Positions 16,888-25,140 of a DNA stretch of 38,135 nucleotides are shown piece by piece. Source of the stretch: an uncultured Reyranella sp. (GTDB taxonomy: Bacteria; Pseudomonadota; Alphaproteobacteria; Reyranellales; Reyranellaceae). Location of the stretch: NCBI GenBank assembly GCA_937919085.1, contig CALFRN010000522.1, forward strand, positions 1 to 38,135, read 5' to 3'. Positions within the stretch are counted from its first letter, which is position 1. The number at the start of each line of letters is the position of its first letter. The position numbers and the translations under genes are program-made. Under the pieces are notes generated by a model. It did not search any database. It saw only the letters and a program-made list of their open reading frames with translations, and was not told where the DNA came from.

Positions 16888-17322
16888 TTGCGACACCCAC
16901 TTTCTGGTCCTGCCGTCGCAATCTGGTGCCTTTCCTTGGGCGCGATCGGGGTTTCGTCACAGGTTTCAGGGCAAGGCCACCCGCCGGCCACACAACTCGC
17001 CAACCCCGCGTCACAGAACTGTGCACGGCAGGGCGGACAGGTACGGATCGAACAACGACCTGACGGCGGTCAGTACGGCGTCTGCACTTTCCTCGATAAT
17101 TATCAGTGCGAAGAATGGGCTCTGTTTCGCGGTGAATGCCCTGCGGATGGGCTGCGCGTAACCGGCTACGTCACCGCGCCGGCGCGTTACTGCGCCATTA
17201 CCGGTGGGCGCTACACCGTGGTTGCGCGTAGCGGCGCTTCCGACGAGCAGGGAACTTGTGCGCTGCCGGGTGGCAAGACATGCGACGCCGCCGCCTACTA
17301 TGCCGGAAACTGCAGCCGGTAG
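16888..17322 (+). CDS. secreted Cys-rich protein with two DUF333 repeats
   Basis: A 144-residue exported protein of unknown function. No ATG is available; TTG at 16888 has GAGAGGAA 7 bases upstream. A weakly basic N-terminus and hydrophobic stretch (PAVAIWCLSLGAIGVSSQVSG) look like a signal peptide. Two DUF333 repeats follow: residues 39-84 (NPASQNCARQGG...GVCTF...CEEWALFRGEC) and 97-142 (APARYCAITGG...GTCALPGGKTCDAAAYYAGNC). Each has four cysteines with almost equal spacing (45/66/74/84 and 102/124/132/142), which points to an internal duplication and paired disulfides. DUF333 proteins are sometimes annotated as putative hemolysins, without clear evidence. It ends 9 bases from the stop of the convergent antiporter gene. 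Confidence 0.8.
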   Translation: MRHPLSGPAVAIWCLSLGAIGVSSQVSGQGHPPATQLANPASQNCARQGGQVRIEQRPDGGQYGVCTFLDNYQCEEWALFRGECPADGLRVTGYVTAPARYCAITGGRYTVVARSGASDEQGTCALPGGKTCDAAAYYAGNCSR

Positions 17323-17331
17323 ACGCCCGCG

Positions 17332-18576
17332 CTACCTGACGACCCGCGCCGCCACGGCGCGCAGGCTAAGCCCCTGGATGATAATGGTGAACAGCACGAC
17401 GGCATAGGTCGCAGCGAGAATCGCCGATTTCTCCTGGACTTCGGGAATCGACAGGGCGAGGGCGATCGAGATGCCGCCGCGCAATCCACCCCAGGTCAGT
17501 ACCGGAATCGTGCCGCGGACGAAGGTGTGGCTTGCGCTCAGGGCGAAGACCGGGATCGATACGGCGAACAGGCGCGCGCAGAGGGCGAGTGGCACGGCGA
17601 GTACCGCCAGCCACGCAACGGATGGGTCGAGGCGCAGAACCAGCACTTCCAGTCCGATCAGCAGGAAGAGCACCGAGTTCAGAATGTCGTCGATCAGAGT
17701 CCAGAAGCTGAAGAGGTAGCGCTGCGTCACGTCGCTCAGCGCGTCGCGCTTTCCATGGTTGCCGATCAGCAGCCCGGCCACGACCATCGCGATGGGCCCA
17801 CTCATGTGAAGCTTGCCGGCCAGTGCATAGGTCCCGGTTACCAGCGCGAGAGAAAGCAGGACCTCGATTGCGTAATCGTCGATCGCCCGCATCGCCCGAT
17901 AGGCCGCGTAGCCGGTGACGAGACCGAGCAAGCCGCCGCCCAGCGCCTCGACGACAAAAAGCTCACCGATGTGGACGAGGCCGAAACTGCCATCTGCATT
18001 CGCCGCGGCCGCGAGCAGTGCTAGGAAGATCACCACGCCGACACCGTCGTTGAACAACGACTCGCCCGTCATCTCGATCTCGAGGGTCTTGGGCACTTTG
18101 ACGGCCTTCAGCACCGAGAGCACTGCAAGCGGATCGGTGGGGCTGATGAGGGCACCGAAGACCAGGGCCCATGCGAGCGGTACCGGAATCCCCAGCGCCT
18201 TTCCGGCGAGCCACATGCCGACACCGACGACCGCGGTGGAAATGATCACGCCAACCGTCGCCATGGCGCCGACCGTCCAGGCGCGCTCCCGCAGGACCGA
18301 CAGGTCGACATGGAGTGCACCGGCGAAGAGCAGGAAGGCGAGCATGCCGTTCAGCACGGTTTCCTGGAAATCGATCTGACGGATGACGGCTGCGAGATCG
18401 GCGTAGAGGAGAATGCGCGGGAACGCGAGTTCGACCGCGATCAGGACCAACGATGCGCCCAACCCCATGACCAGCAGGCCGATCGAGTGCGGCAGCCCGA
18501 TGAAGCGATGGTTGATCCAGCCGAATGCCGCCGTCAGTACCAGCAGGATCGAGATGAGGTCGAATACCGACAGCAT
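17332..18576 (-). CDS. CPA1-family cation:proton antiporter (NhaP-type)
   Basis: Inner-membrane Na+/H+ or K+/H+ exchanger, about 414 residues and 12 hydrophobic segments. The family ion-site region GESLFNDGVGVVIFLALL lies near 180, and ALISPTDPLAVL near 150 is the conserved loop before it. The C-terminal RGGISIALALSIPE segment is also typical. The ATG at 18576 is chosen; a TTG at 18585 is possible, and both have weak ribosome sites. There is no large cytoplasmic TrkA-type tail. The TRAP permease gene lies 166 bases upstream on the same strand, which leaves room for a separate promoter. Which cation it moves cannot be read from sequence. Confidence 0.9.
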   Translation of the reverse strand: MLSVFDLISILLVLTAAFGWINHRFIGLPHSIGLLVMGLGASLVLIAVELAFPRILLYADLAAVIRQIDFQETVLNGMLAFLLFAGALHVDLSVLRERAWTVGAMATVGVIISTAVVGVGMWLAGKALGIPVPLAWALVFGALISPTDPLAVLSVLKAVKVPKTLEIEMTGESLFNDGVGVVIFLALLAAAANADGSFGLVHIGELFVVEALGGGLLGLVTGYAAYRAMRAIDDYAIEVLLSLALVTGTYALAGKLHMSGPIAMVVAGLLIGNHGKRDALSDVTQRYLFSFWTLIDDILNSVLFLLIGLEVLVLRLDPSVAWLAVLAVPLALCARLFAVSIPVFALSASHTFVRGTIPVLTWGGLRGGISIALALSIPEVQEKSAILAATYAVVLFTIIIQGLSLRAVAARVVR

Positions 18577-18742
18577 GATGACCAATCCAATGACGGGTAA
18601 GCGGTGGCACGGTGCGGCCCGTTCGTAATCCTAGTCGATCATGGCCAGCCGATCATGGTCGATGTCGCCGCCTGTCATACCATCCACTCTTCGACAGGTT
18701 TGATGGCATGGATATTGAAGGGAGTCGCGATGTGAAGCCGGT

Positions 18743-20752
18743 TCAGCGCTGAACAGGCATCGGGGCCTCTATTCCTTTTCGTCGACCGAACCAGGCGAAA
18801 CCCAACCCGACCACGCCGAGTGCAGCAGCAATCTCGAGCAGCTGCCAATTAGTGAAGCCGATCAGTTCGCTGCCCGGCAACGCCAGCACAATGCCGGAGA
18901 GGGCGAGCAGGACCCGTGCCGGCCAGGCGAAGAGCCCATTGCCGTCGAGCGCACCAACACCCCAGAGATACCCCTGTAGTGCCGCGCACAACAATGCGAT
19001 GCCGGCAATGGCCGTTGTCAGCACGATGACGATCTCCATCGGAGCGCCTCGCCCGATCAATGCCGGGTTGAGCACGAAGAAGAACGGCACGAAGTAGATG
19101 ATGCTGCCCAGACGCATGGCCTCAAGTCCGGTCTTCATGGGGCTCGATTTGGCTATCGAGGCGGCTGCATAGGCACCGAGAGCGACTGGGGGAGTGATGA
19201 AGGAGATCATGCCCCAGTAGAGCAGGAAGAGGTGTACCGCCAGCTTGTCGAGGCCCTGTCCGGTCAATGCCGGCGCGAGCGTGACGGCGAGGAACAGGTA
19301 GGCTGCCGTTACCGTCATGCCGATACCGAGGATGAAGCTGGTGATGGCGCCCATCACGAGAAGCAACAACACATTGTCGCCCGCGACCTGAACGAGGGTA
19401 TAGGTGATCGACCCGATCTTGCCACTTAGCGAGAGCGCGCCGATGATGAGGCCAACCCCGGCGAGGATCGCCGCCAGCTCGGCGAACAACCGGCCTACGG
19501 CAACCACGAAATTCTCAAGGTTCTTCCAGCCCCAGCGATGCGCGCCGGATATCTGGTTGATGATCAGGAGAGCGGCCGTGGCGTAAAAGGGTGCCTGCGC
19601 CTCACGCTGCAGATAGAGCAGCATGACCATCAGCACGACGAAAACGGTGACGTAGAACCACCCGTCCAGCAGCACACGGCCAATGCGCGGCAATTCGGCT
19701 ACCGGCAGGCCCTTCATCGACTCGCGCGCGGAGTAGGCGTCGATCTGCAGGTAAAGGCCCAGATAGTAGAGCAGCGAGGGGAAGATCGCGGCAATCACGA
19801 TCTGGGAGTAGGGCAGCTCGATGAACGAGGCCATCACGAAGGCCGTCGCTCCCATCACAGGTGGCATCAATACGCCCCCGGTCGAAGCGCAAGCTTCGAC
19901 GCCCGCGGCATAGGCCGGTCGGAAGCCGACCCGCTTCATCGCCGGGATCGTCAGGACACCGGTGGTCAGCACGTTGGTGATGACGCTTCCCGACATGGAG
20001 CCCATCAGGCCGGAGGAGAAAATCGCCACTTTCGCCGGACCGCCACGTTTGCCGCCGAGCAATGCGAAGGCGAGATTGAGGAAGAACGCACCGCCTCCCG
20101 TCATCTGCAGCGCAATGCCGAACACCAGGAAGCCAATCACCAGGTTTGCGAAGGCATTCATCGGTATGCCGAGCACGCTTTCGGTGCCGAAAACGTGAAA
20201 GCCGGCGGTGATCTCGGGCGGCACCGACTGGCCGCCGAGCACGCCCGGAACATAGCCGGCGAAGATCGGATAAAGCGAGACGACAAGGCAAATGCCGAAG
20301 ATGGCTGTGCCGCCAGCGCGCCGCAGCGCTTCCAGTATGATGGCCCACATCGCGAAGGCCAGCACCTTGCCGTGGTAGGGCGCGTTGTACTCCCACCCCT
20401 CATTCAGCATCGCATCGCCCCGGATGGCGAAGTAGATGGGCGTGACGAAGGCCGCAAACGCCAGCAGCCAGTCATACCAAGGGGTGTACCCTCGGGCGCC
20501 GGCGTGCATTGGGTACATCAGAAAGACGATAGGGATGAGAAGCGCCAGCAGGACGTAGAAGTACTGGGTTTCCAGCGGCACGAACCAGCGCAGCAACGGC
20601 CCGATGCCGAAGATGAGATAGGCTGAGAACAGCACCGATGCGACAGCGGCAAGTGCCGTAAACAGCCGGGCGAGCCCGGTGAGCTGGCGCTGCGTGGAAA
20701 TTTCCGCGGCGGCTGCAGCTTTTTCCGCTTCGGACGTGTCGATGATGGTCAT
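18743..20752 (-). CDS. TRAP transporter fused permease, TAXI-associated (DctQM fusion)
   Basis: Large inner-membrane permease, 669 residues, in which the small (4-helix) and large (12-helix) TRAP subunits are fused, as is usual for TAXI-type systems. DctM features: GGFFLNLAFALLGGKRGGPAKVA-type loop near 225, SGSVITNVLTTGVLTIPAMKRVGF near 255, ACASTGGVLMPPVMGATAFV near 290, and SFITPPVALGAYAAASIAKSSP near 540. The ATG at 20752 is chosen because a GGGGGGAA run lies 5 bases upstream and it begins a soluble MTIIDTSEAEKAAAAAE head; the frame is open to 20836. It uses an ion gradient to move a carboxylate-type solute delivered by the TAXI protein encoded upstream. Confidence 0.92.
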   Translation of the reverse strand: MTIIDTSEAEKAAAAAEISTQRQLTGLARLFTALAAVASVLFSAYLIFGIGPLLRWFVPLETQYFYVLLALLIPIVFLMYPMHAGARGYTPWYDWLLAFAAFVTPIYFAIRGDAMLNEGWEYNAPYHGKVLAFAMWAIILEALRRAGGTAIFGICLVVSLYPIFAGYVPGVLGGQSVPPEITAGFHVFGTESVLGIPMNAFANLVIGFLVFGIALQMTGGGAFFLNLAFALLGGKRGGPAKVAIFSSGLMGSMSGSVITNVLTTGVLTIPAMKRVGFRPAYAAGVEACASTGGVLMPPVMGATAFVMASFIELPYSQIVIAAIFPSLLYYLGLYLQIDAYSARESMKGLPVAELPRIGRVLLDGWFYVTVFVVLMVMLLYLQREAQAPFYATAALLIINQISGAHRWGWKNLENFVVAVGRLFAELAAILAGVGLIIGALSLSGKIGSITYTLVQVAGDNVLLLLVMGAITSFILGIGMTVTAAYLFLAVTLAPALTGQGLDKLAVHLFLLYWGMISFITPPVALGAYAAASIAKSSPMKTGLEAMRLGSIIYFVPFFFVLNPALIGRGAPMEIVIVLTTAIAGIALLCAALQGYLWGVGALDGNGLFAWPARVLLALSGIVLALPGSELIGFTNWQLLEIAAALGVVGLGFAWFGRRKGIEAPMPVQR

Positions 20753-20880
20753 TCGTTCCCCCCGGGGCCGGCTTCGATTCTCAAGGCGCATCGTCTGCGC
20801 CCGGTCGACGCGCCAATCGCGCGAGCCGTTTCCCAACTGCCTGTTCTGTCCGAAACAGTCATGTCGGCACCTACCAGCCG

Positions 20881-20915
20881 GGTCGATCCCGCCCCCAGAG
20901 AGGACGGGATCGACC
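20881..20915 (-). other. perfect 11-base stem-loop between TAXI binding-protein and permease genes
   Basis: GGTCGATCCCG at 20881-20891 and CGGGATCGACC at 20905-20915 are exact inverted copies around a 13-base loop. It begins 25 bases past the binding-protein stop and ends 128 bases before the permease ATG. No T-run follows on the minus strand. It is likely a transcript-stabilising or partial-termination hairpin that favours the binding protein. Confidence 0.5.
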
Positions 20916-20940
20916 GCGACCGGCAGTCAGCCGGTAGTCT

Positions 20941-22104
20941 CTAGTTGAACACCACCGGCATTCCCGCCTTCTTCAGCGCGGCGGCTCGGACTTTCATCCA
21001 CTCCTCCGCAAACTTATCGTCCGCGACTGTCTTGCCCTTCATTTCTTTCCAGGCCGAGGCGAGCACGTCCTGCCGCTTCATCAGGTTGGCATTGTGGGTC
21101 TCGTGCGCCGCGGTCCATACGCCCTTCTCCTTGTAGTACTTGATGGCGGCGGGATGATACGGGAACACAAACTTGAAATTCTGCGAGCCGAGCTGGTAGC
21201 CGTCCATGCTCGGGCCGGCTTCCTTGATATCGGCGTAGTTGTCCATGACCGCCTTGGTCAGGCCATAGGCAAGCGCATCGGGGGTGTCACGCGTCGACAC
21301 AAACACAGGGTAAGGGTAGTTGCTGCCCTCGTAGGGAACCTTGCCCTTATAGCCCGGTACGACGGACTGAACCGTCGACGGCACCCACCACGGCGCAATG
21401 TCGTGGGCCCGTTCCCAGGCGGCCTTGTCGCCGTGAGGCAGTGGCGGGAAATACAAACCTTCCGGCGATGACGCGAGCTGCGCGTACTTGCTCGACACAG
21501 TGCTGCCCCATACGGCATCGGCTTGACCATTGATCACCGCATCGACCGATTGACCCCAGCCCGGCACCTCAACCTTGACGACATCGTTCCAGGTGAGACC
21601 ACCGAAGGCGAGAAATGCCTCCATATTCTGGTTCAGCGCCGGTGCTCCCTTCACGAAGGTTACGCGCTTGCCCTTGAGGTCGGCTGGCAACTTGATGCCG
21701 GAGGCTGCGGACACCGCTGCCTGTTGTCCGTTGCGGCCGTTGTTGTTGAAGAGATTGTAGAGCGGTTGCGGCCCCCAGCTCTTCTCGGCGAACATCAACA
21801 CGCCCTCCTGGGCGAAGTAGGCAGCGATGCCGCAGGCGCAGAGCTTCGATTGGCCAAGCCTGAGTGGTGTCATGCGCGAAACGTCGTTTTTCCCGGGAAT
21901 GATCCGCAGGTCGACCTCGTAGCGCTTCTTCAGCATGTTGCCGATGCCGACCGACTGGGCATATCCCGAGGAGCCGCTTTCGTAGGCTGTCCACGAAATG
22001 TCCTTCGGCAATTTCAAGTCAACGGCGAAGGCCGGACCTGCCAAGGCGATGGCAAGTCCCACAGCCAAGCCGATGGTGGCGGTTTTGCGTTTCCCGTGAA
22101 TCAT
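20941..22104 (-). CDS. TAXI-family TRAP transporter solute-binding protein
   Basis: Periplasmic binding protein, 387 residues. The ATG at 22104 has GGGAG about 8 bases upstream; the frame is open to 22191 but that part covers the promoter. A Sec signal (KRKTATIGLAVGLAIALAGPAFA) ends near residue 27. The family pattern follows: AYESGSSGYAQSVGIGNMLKK near 40-60, RLGQSKLCACGIAAYFAQEG near 80-100, LKGKRVTFVKGAPALNQNMEAF near 140, and a C-terminal HPAAIKYYKEKGVW. TAXI proteins typically bind carboxylates or amino-acid-like compounds such as glutamate. The divergent D-aminoacylase gene suggests an N-acyl amino acid, which remains an inference. Confidence 0.92.
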   Translation of the reverse strand: MIHGKRKTATIGLAVGLAIALAGPAFAVDLKLPKDISWTAYESGSSGYAQSVGIGNMLKKRYEVDLRIIPGKNDVSRMTPLRLGQSKLCACGIAAYFAQEGVLMFAEKSWGPQPLYNLFNNNGRNGQQAAVSAASGIKLPADLKGKRVTFVKGAPALNQNMEAFLAFGGLTWNDVVKVEVPGWGQSVDAVINGQADAVWGSTVSSKYAQLASSPEGLYFPPLPHGDKAAWERAHDIAPWWVPSTVQSVVPGYKGKVPYEGSNYPYPVFVSTRDTPDALAYGLTKAVMDNYADIKEAGPSMDGYQLGSQNFKFVFPYHPAAIKYYKEKGVWTAAHETHNANLMKRQDVLASAWKEMKGKTVADDKFAEEWMKVRAAALKKAGMPVVFN

Positions 22105-22177
22105 GGCTTTCACTCCCTTTGTGGATCCAGGTTGTTGATTGAGTGGTTCAGCTTCGTCATTGCGAAGCCGGATGCAG

Positions 22178-22207
22178 ATGCTAGTGGCCATCGTTGCGTC
22201 GGGTCAA
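22178..22207 (-). promoter_or_regulatory. candidate sigma-70 promoter of the TAXI-TRAP operon
   Basis: On the minus strand TTGACC (22207-22202) and TAGCAT (22183-22178) are separated by 18 bases. Transcription would start near 22171, leaving a leader of about 66 bases before the ATG at 22104. Confidence 0.45.
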
Positions 22208-22234
22208 GGATGTCTGGGCGTCAGCTCCTCGCGC

Positions 22235-22247
22235 GCCGCAGTGCGGC
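22235..22247. promoter_or_regulatory. palindrome in the divergent TAXI / D-aminoacylase control region
   Basis: GCCGCA and TGCGGC form a perfect palindrome around one central base. It sits 27 bases upstream of the -35 element of the TAXI promoter and 93 bases before the D-aminoacylase start. A second small dyad (ATGCG-CCA-CGCAT, 22285-22297) lies nearer the D-aminoacylase gene. Either could be an operator shared by the divergent genes. Confidence 0.3.
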
Positions 22248-22339
22248 ATTTCTGAATGGTTCACGATCCGGCTGTGATTTTCATATGCGCCACGCATCAT
22301 GAAGGGTGTAGCCTCGGCTAAAGTTTCTGGGAGGAAACA

Positions 22340-24013
22340 ATGAGCTACGATCTCGTGATCAAGAACGGCACCGTGGTCGATGGCACTGGTGCGGCACGTT
22401 ACCAGGCTGATGTGGCGATCCAGGATGGCAAGGTCGCAGAGATCGGCAAGGTAACCGACGGCGCCAAGCGCACAATCGATGTCCACGGGCTCGTCGTCGC
22501 ACCAGGCTTCGTTGATCCGCACACGCACTACGACGCGCAGATCTGCTGGGATGGTGCGGTCACGCCGTCGTCGTGGCACGGCGTCACCTCGGTGGTGATG
22601 GGCAATTGCGGCGTCGGCATCGCGCCCTGCAAGCCCGAGACCCGCGAGATCGCAATGAAGGACCTGGTGAATGTTGAGGGCATCCCCTTCGATGTGTTGA
22701 ACAAGGGCATCACTTGGGATTGGGAGACCTTCCCCGAGTTCATGGAGGCCGCGGCTGCCCGCAAGCCGTCGCTTAACTTGGCCTTCATCGCTCCCCTGAC
22801 GCCGTTTCGTCACTACGTGATGGGCGAGGCCTCGATGGAGCGTGCCGCCACCGCTGAAGAGACGGCAAAGATCGCTGCGCTCATAGGCGAGGCGGTGGAC
22901 GCCGGCGCGCTGGGATTCTCCTCGACGACACTCAACCAGCACATGGGCTTCGAGGGCAAGCCACTTGCCTGTCGCAACGCCAGCCGCGAGGAGATGAAAG
23001 CTTACGCCAACCAGCTCAAGAAGCGCGGCAAGGGTGCGATCGAGATCGCACTGACCCGCCAGGTCGGCGTGCTCGAGCAGGACCAGTGCGAACTGCTGGA
23101 CTTCCTGCTGACCGAGAGCGGCCGGCCAGTGACCTTTATCGCGCTGTTCGATCGCGACGATATTCCCGAGGCAGTGCGCGACACCCTGCGGCGCGCGGCC
23201 CCCATGATCGCCAAAGGTGCCCGGCCGCAGACTTCGCCGTTGCCGCTCACACGCGAATGCAACATGGACAATCCCTTCGCCTTCGCCGCCTTTCCTTCGT
23301 GGAAGCGGGTATTCGCCGACACCTCCAAGGAGGCGCAGAGGAAGGTCTATGCCGATCCGGCCTTTCGCAACCAGTTCCGCGAAGATCTCAAGAACCCCAC
23401 GGGCTTCAGCGACTGGCGCCGGGTCGTGGTGCACGACGTGCGCAATCCGGCACTGAAATCGCTCGAGCGCAAGTCCATCGCCGACATCGGGCAAGAGCAG
23501 GGAAAGGACGGTGTCGATGCCTTCCTCGACACGGTGCTGGCCGACGATCTCGACGTCGAACTCACCATCTCCTCGTGGAACACGCGCGAGGACCGCATGC
23601 GCGAATTGCTGAACAATCCCGCCATCCTGATGGCGCTAGGTGACGGCGGAGCGCATGTCGACATGCTGTGCGATGCCGGCTATCCGACCTATCTGCTCGG
23701 AACCTGGGTGCGCGAGAAGGAAGCGATCACACTGGAAGAGGGCGTGCGCAAGCTCACATCCGATCCCGCCGATCTCTTTGGCCTCAGCGACCGTGGCCGC
23801 CTCCGGAAAGGCGCGCCGGCCGATGTGGCGATATTCGATCCCGCCGCGATCGGTTCCTCCAACCATGGTGAGCGTCGTCATGACCTGCCCGGCGGTGCCA
23901 AGCGCATCGTGATGCCGTCTCGGGGTGTCGAGTACACAGTGGTCAACGGCGCGATCACCTGGGAACAGGGCCGCCTCACTGATGCCAAGGCCGGCAAGGT
24001 GTTACGGGGATAG
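22340..24013 (+). CDS. N-acyl-D-amino-acid deacylase family amidohydrolase
   Basis: Cytoplasmic amidohydrolase of the D-aminoacylase type, 557 residues. GGGAGGAA lies just before the ATG. The metal-binding His pair is in GFVDPHTHYDAQ (HTH at 61-63), followed by SSWHGVTSVVMGNCGVGIAP (Cys90, the conserved metal-bridging position). C-terminal family marks are GDGGAHVDMLCDAGYPTYLL near 434-453 and FGLSDRGRLRKGAPADVAIF near 490. Such enzymes release D-amino acids from N-acyl forms, though many members act on other cyclic or N-acyl amides. It is divergent from the TAXI-TRAP operon with 235 bases between starts and is probably regulated with it. Confidence 0.88.
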   Translation: MSYDLVIKNGTVVDGTGAARYQADVAIQDGKVAEIGKVTDGAKRTIDVHGLVVAPGFVDPHTHYDAQICWDGAVTPSSWHGVTSVVMGNCGVGIAPCKPETREIAMKDLVNVEGIPFDVLNKGITWDWETFPEFMEAAAARKPSLNLAFIAPLTPFRHYVMGEASMERAATAEETAKIAALIGEAVDAGALGFSSTTLNQHMGFEGKPLACRNASREEMKAYANQLKKRGKGAIEIALTRQVGVLEQDQCELLDFLLTESGRPVTFIALFDRDDIPEAVRDTLRRAAPMIAKGARPQTSPLPLTRECNMDNPFAFAAFPSWKRVFADTSKEAQRKVYADPAFRNQFREDLKNPTGFSDWRRVVVHDVRNPALKSLERKSIADIGQEQGKDGVDAFLDTVLADDLDVELTISSWNTREDRMRELLNNPAILMALGDGGAHVDMLCDAGYPTYLLGTWVREKEAITLEEGVRKLTSDPADLFGLSDRGRLRKGAPADVAIFDPAAIGSSNHGERRHDLPGGAKRIVMPSRGVEYTVVNGAITWEQGRLTDAKAGKVLRG

Positions 24014-24030
24014 CGTGCGCGGCGCTCCGC

Positions 24031-24984
24031 TCAGATCTTTTCGATCACCGCCGCCCTGAAGCGGCGCATCTCCGCGATCACCGCGGCGGCGGCGGGGCGG
24101 CCGAAATCGATGTCGATCGCCGTGACACCAATGTCATGCAAGGCACGGAAGTCGCCGATCAGATCGGCTTCGCTGCCGGAGAACAGCCGCCGCTCGCCGT
24201 TCGAGGCGACAGGTGGAACTGCCGCGCCATAGCGTTTCACGCGATAGGCGACACCTACCGAGGCAGGATCGCGCCCGGCCTCGGCTGTCGCCTTGCGCAG
24301 ACGGGCGATGCCTGCCTCAAGACGCGGCAGCGTGTCGAGCAGGTGCTTGTTGATGCTGCCAATCGAACACCAGGCATTACCGACGCGGGCGGCGCGGCGC
24401 AGGGAGGGACCGCTTTCGCCTCCGATCCAGATTGGCGGATGCGGCCGCTGGATGGGTTTGGGTTCGAGCACGATCCCGTCGAACTTCGTGTAGCGGCCGG
24501 CGAAGCGGGGAGCGTGTCCGGTCCACAGCACGCGGAACGCATCGATATATTCGTCGGACACCGCTCCGCGCTCGGCGAACGGCGTCGTCACGACGGCGTC
24601 TAACTCTGCTTTCAACCAGCCGGCACCGACGCCCACGACCAGCCGGGCTCCCGACAATACATCAAGCGTGGCGAGCATCTTGGCGGCGAGCACGGCGGGG
24701 CGATGCGGTACGACCAGGACCGCGGCCACGAGGCGGATGCGCGTGGTCTTGGCTACGACATAGGCCATGCCGAGCAGTTGCTCATGCCGCTCGGTCGGTG
24801 CGTCTTCGTAGAATTCACCGCTTTCGCAGTATGGATAGCCGGGAACCTTCATGTCCGGCAGCACGACGTGATCGGTCATGGTGAGATAGTCGAAGCCCAT
24901 CGCCTAACCTTGATAGGCGATCTCCGTCATGGCGGCGACGGCGTCAAGCGGGCCGGAGTTCGGAAGGTTGAAACCGATCTGCAT
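24031..24984 (-). pseudogene. LLM-class flavin oxidoreductase interrupted by an in-frame amber codon
   Basis: The minus strand encodes a luciferase-like monooxygenase-fold oxidoreductase of the TIGR03619-like (F420- or FMN-dependent) type. Codons from ATG 24984 read MQIGFNLPNSGPLDAVAAMT and EIAYQG, then TAG (24906-24904). The same frame continues AMGFDYLTMTDHVVLPD to the stop at 24031, 317 codons in all. The first 26 residues are the family's first beta strand and helix, and EAMGF would be expected, so GAG to TAG is the simplest explanation. An ATG at 24900 directly follows the stop and leaves a 289-residue frame, but it would lack the first barrel strand. The rest is well conserved (SGARLVVGVGAGWLKAE, PHPPIWIGGES). 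It is convergent with the D-aminoacylase and divergent from the monooxygenase at 25141. Confidence 0.75.
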
Positions 24985-25140
24985 AGCGCTTCTCTTCGCT
25001 CTGGAGAACCGTGCGATCGTTGACGTGTTTGGTGTTCGTCGCAAGTCCCTCCAAGTTCCGCTGGGTGGCGCTGGCCGCATTGACGCCTTTCGATTCCGGC
25101 TCAGTATGCAGGGAGTGATCAGACGATCGAGGACACACCC

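Noticed and set aside
18636-18658. Direct repeat CGATCATGG twice with 14-base spacing upstream of the antiporter gene
   Set aside because: Two short copies are not enough to call a regulatory site, and no promoter elements line up with them.
22209-22302. Short frame starting MSGRQLLARR between the TAXI and D-aminoacylase genes
   Set aside because: No ribosome site at proper spacing, no hydrophobic or domain feature, and it runs across the palindromic control region.
24031-24900. LLM oxidoreductase as an intact 289-residue gene starting at ATG 24900
   Set aside because: The same frame continues upstream across one TAG into the family's normal N-terminus, so the short form would lack the first strand and helix of the barrel. 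It is kept as a pseudogene call with the restart noted.
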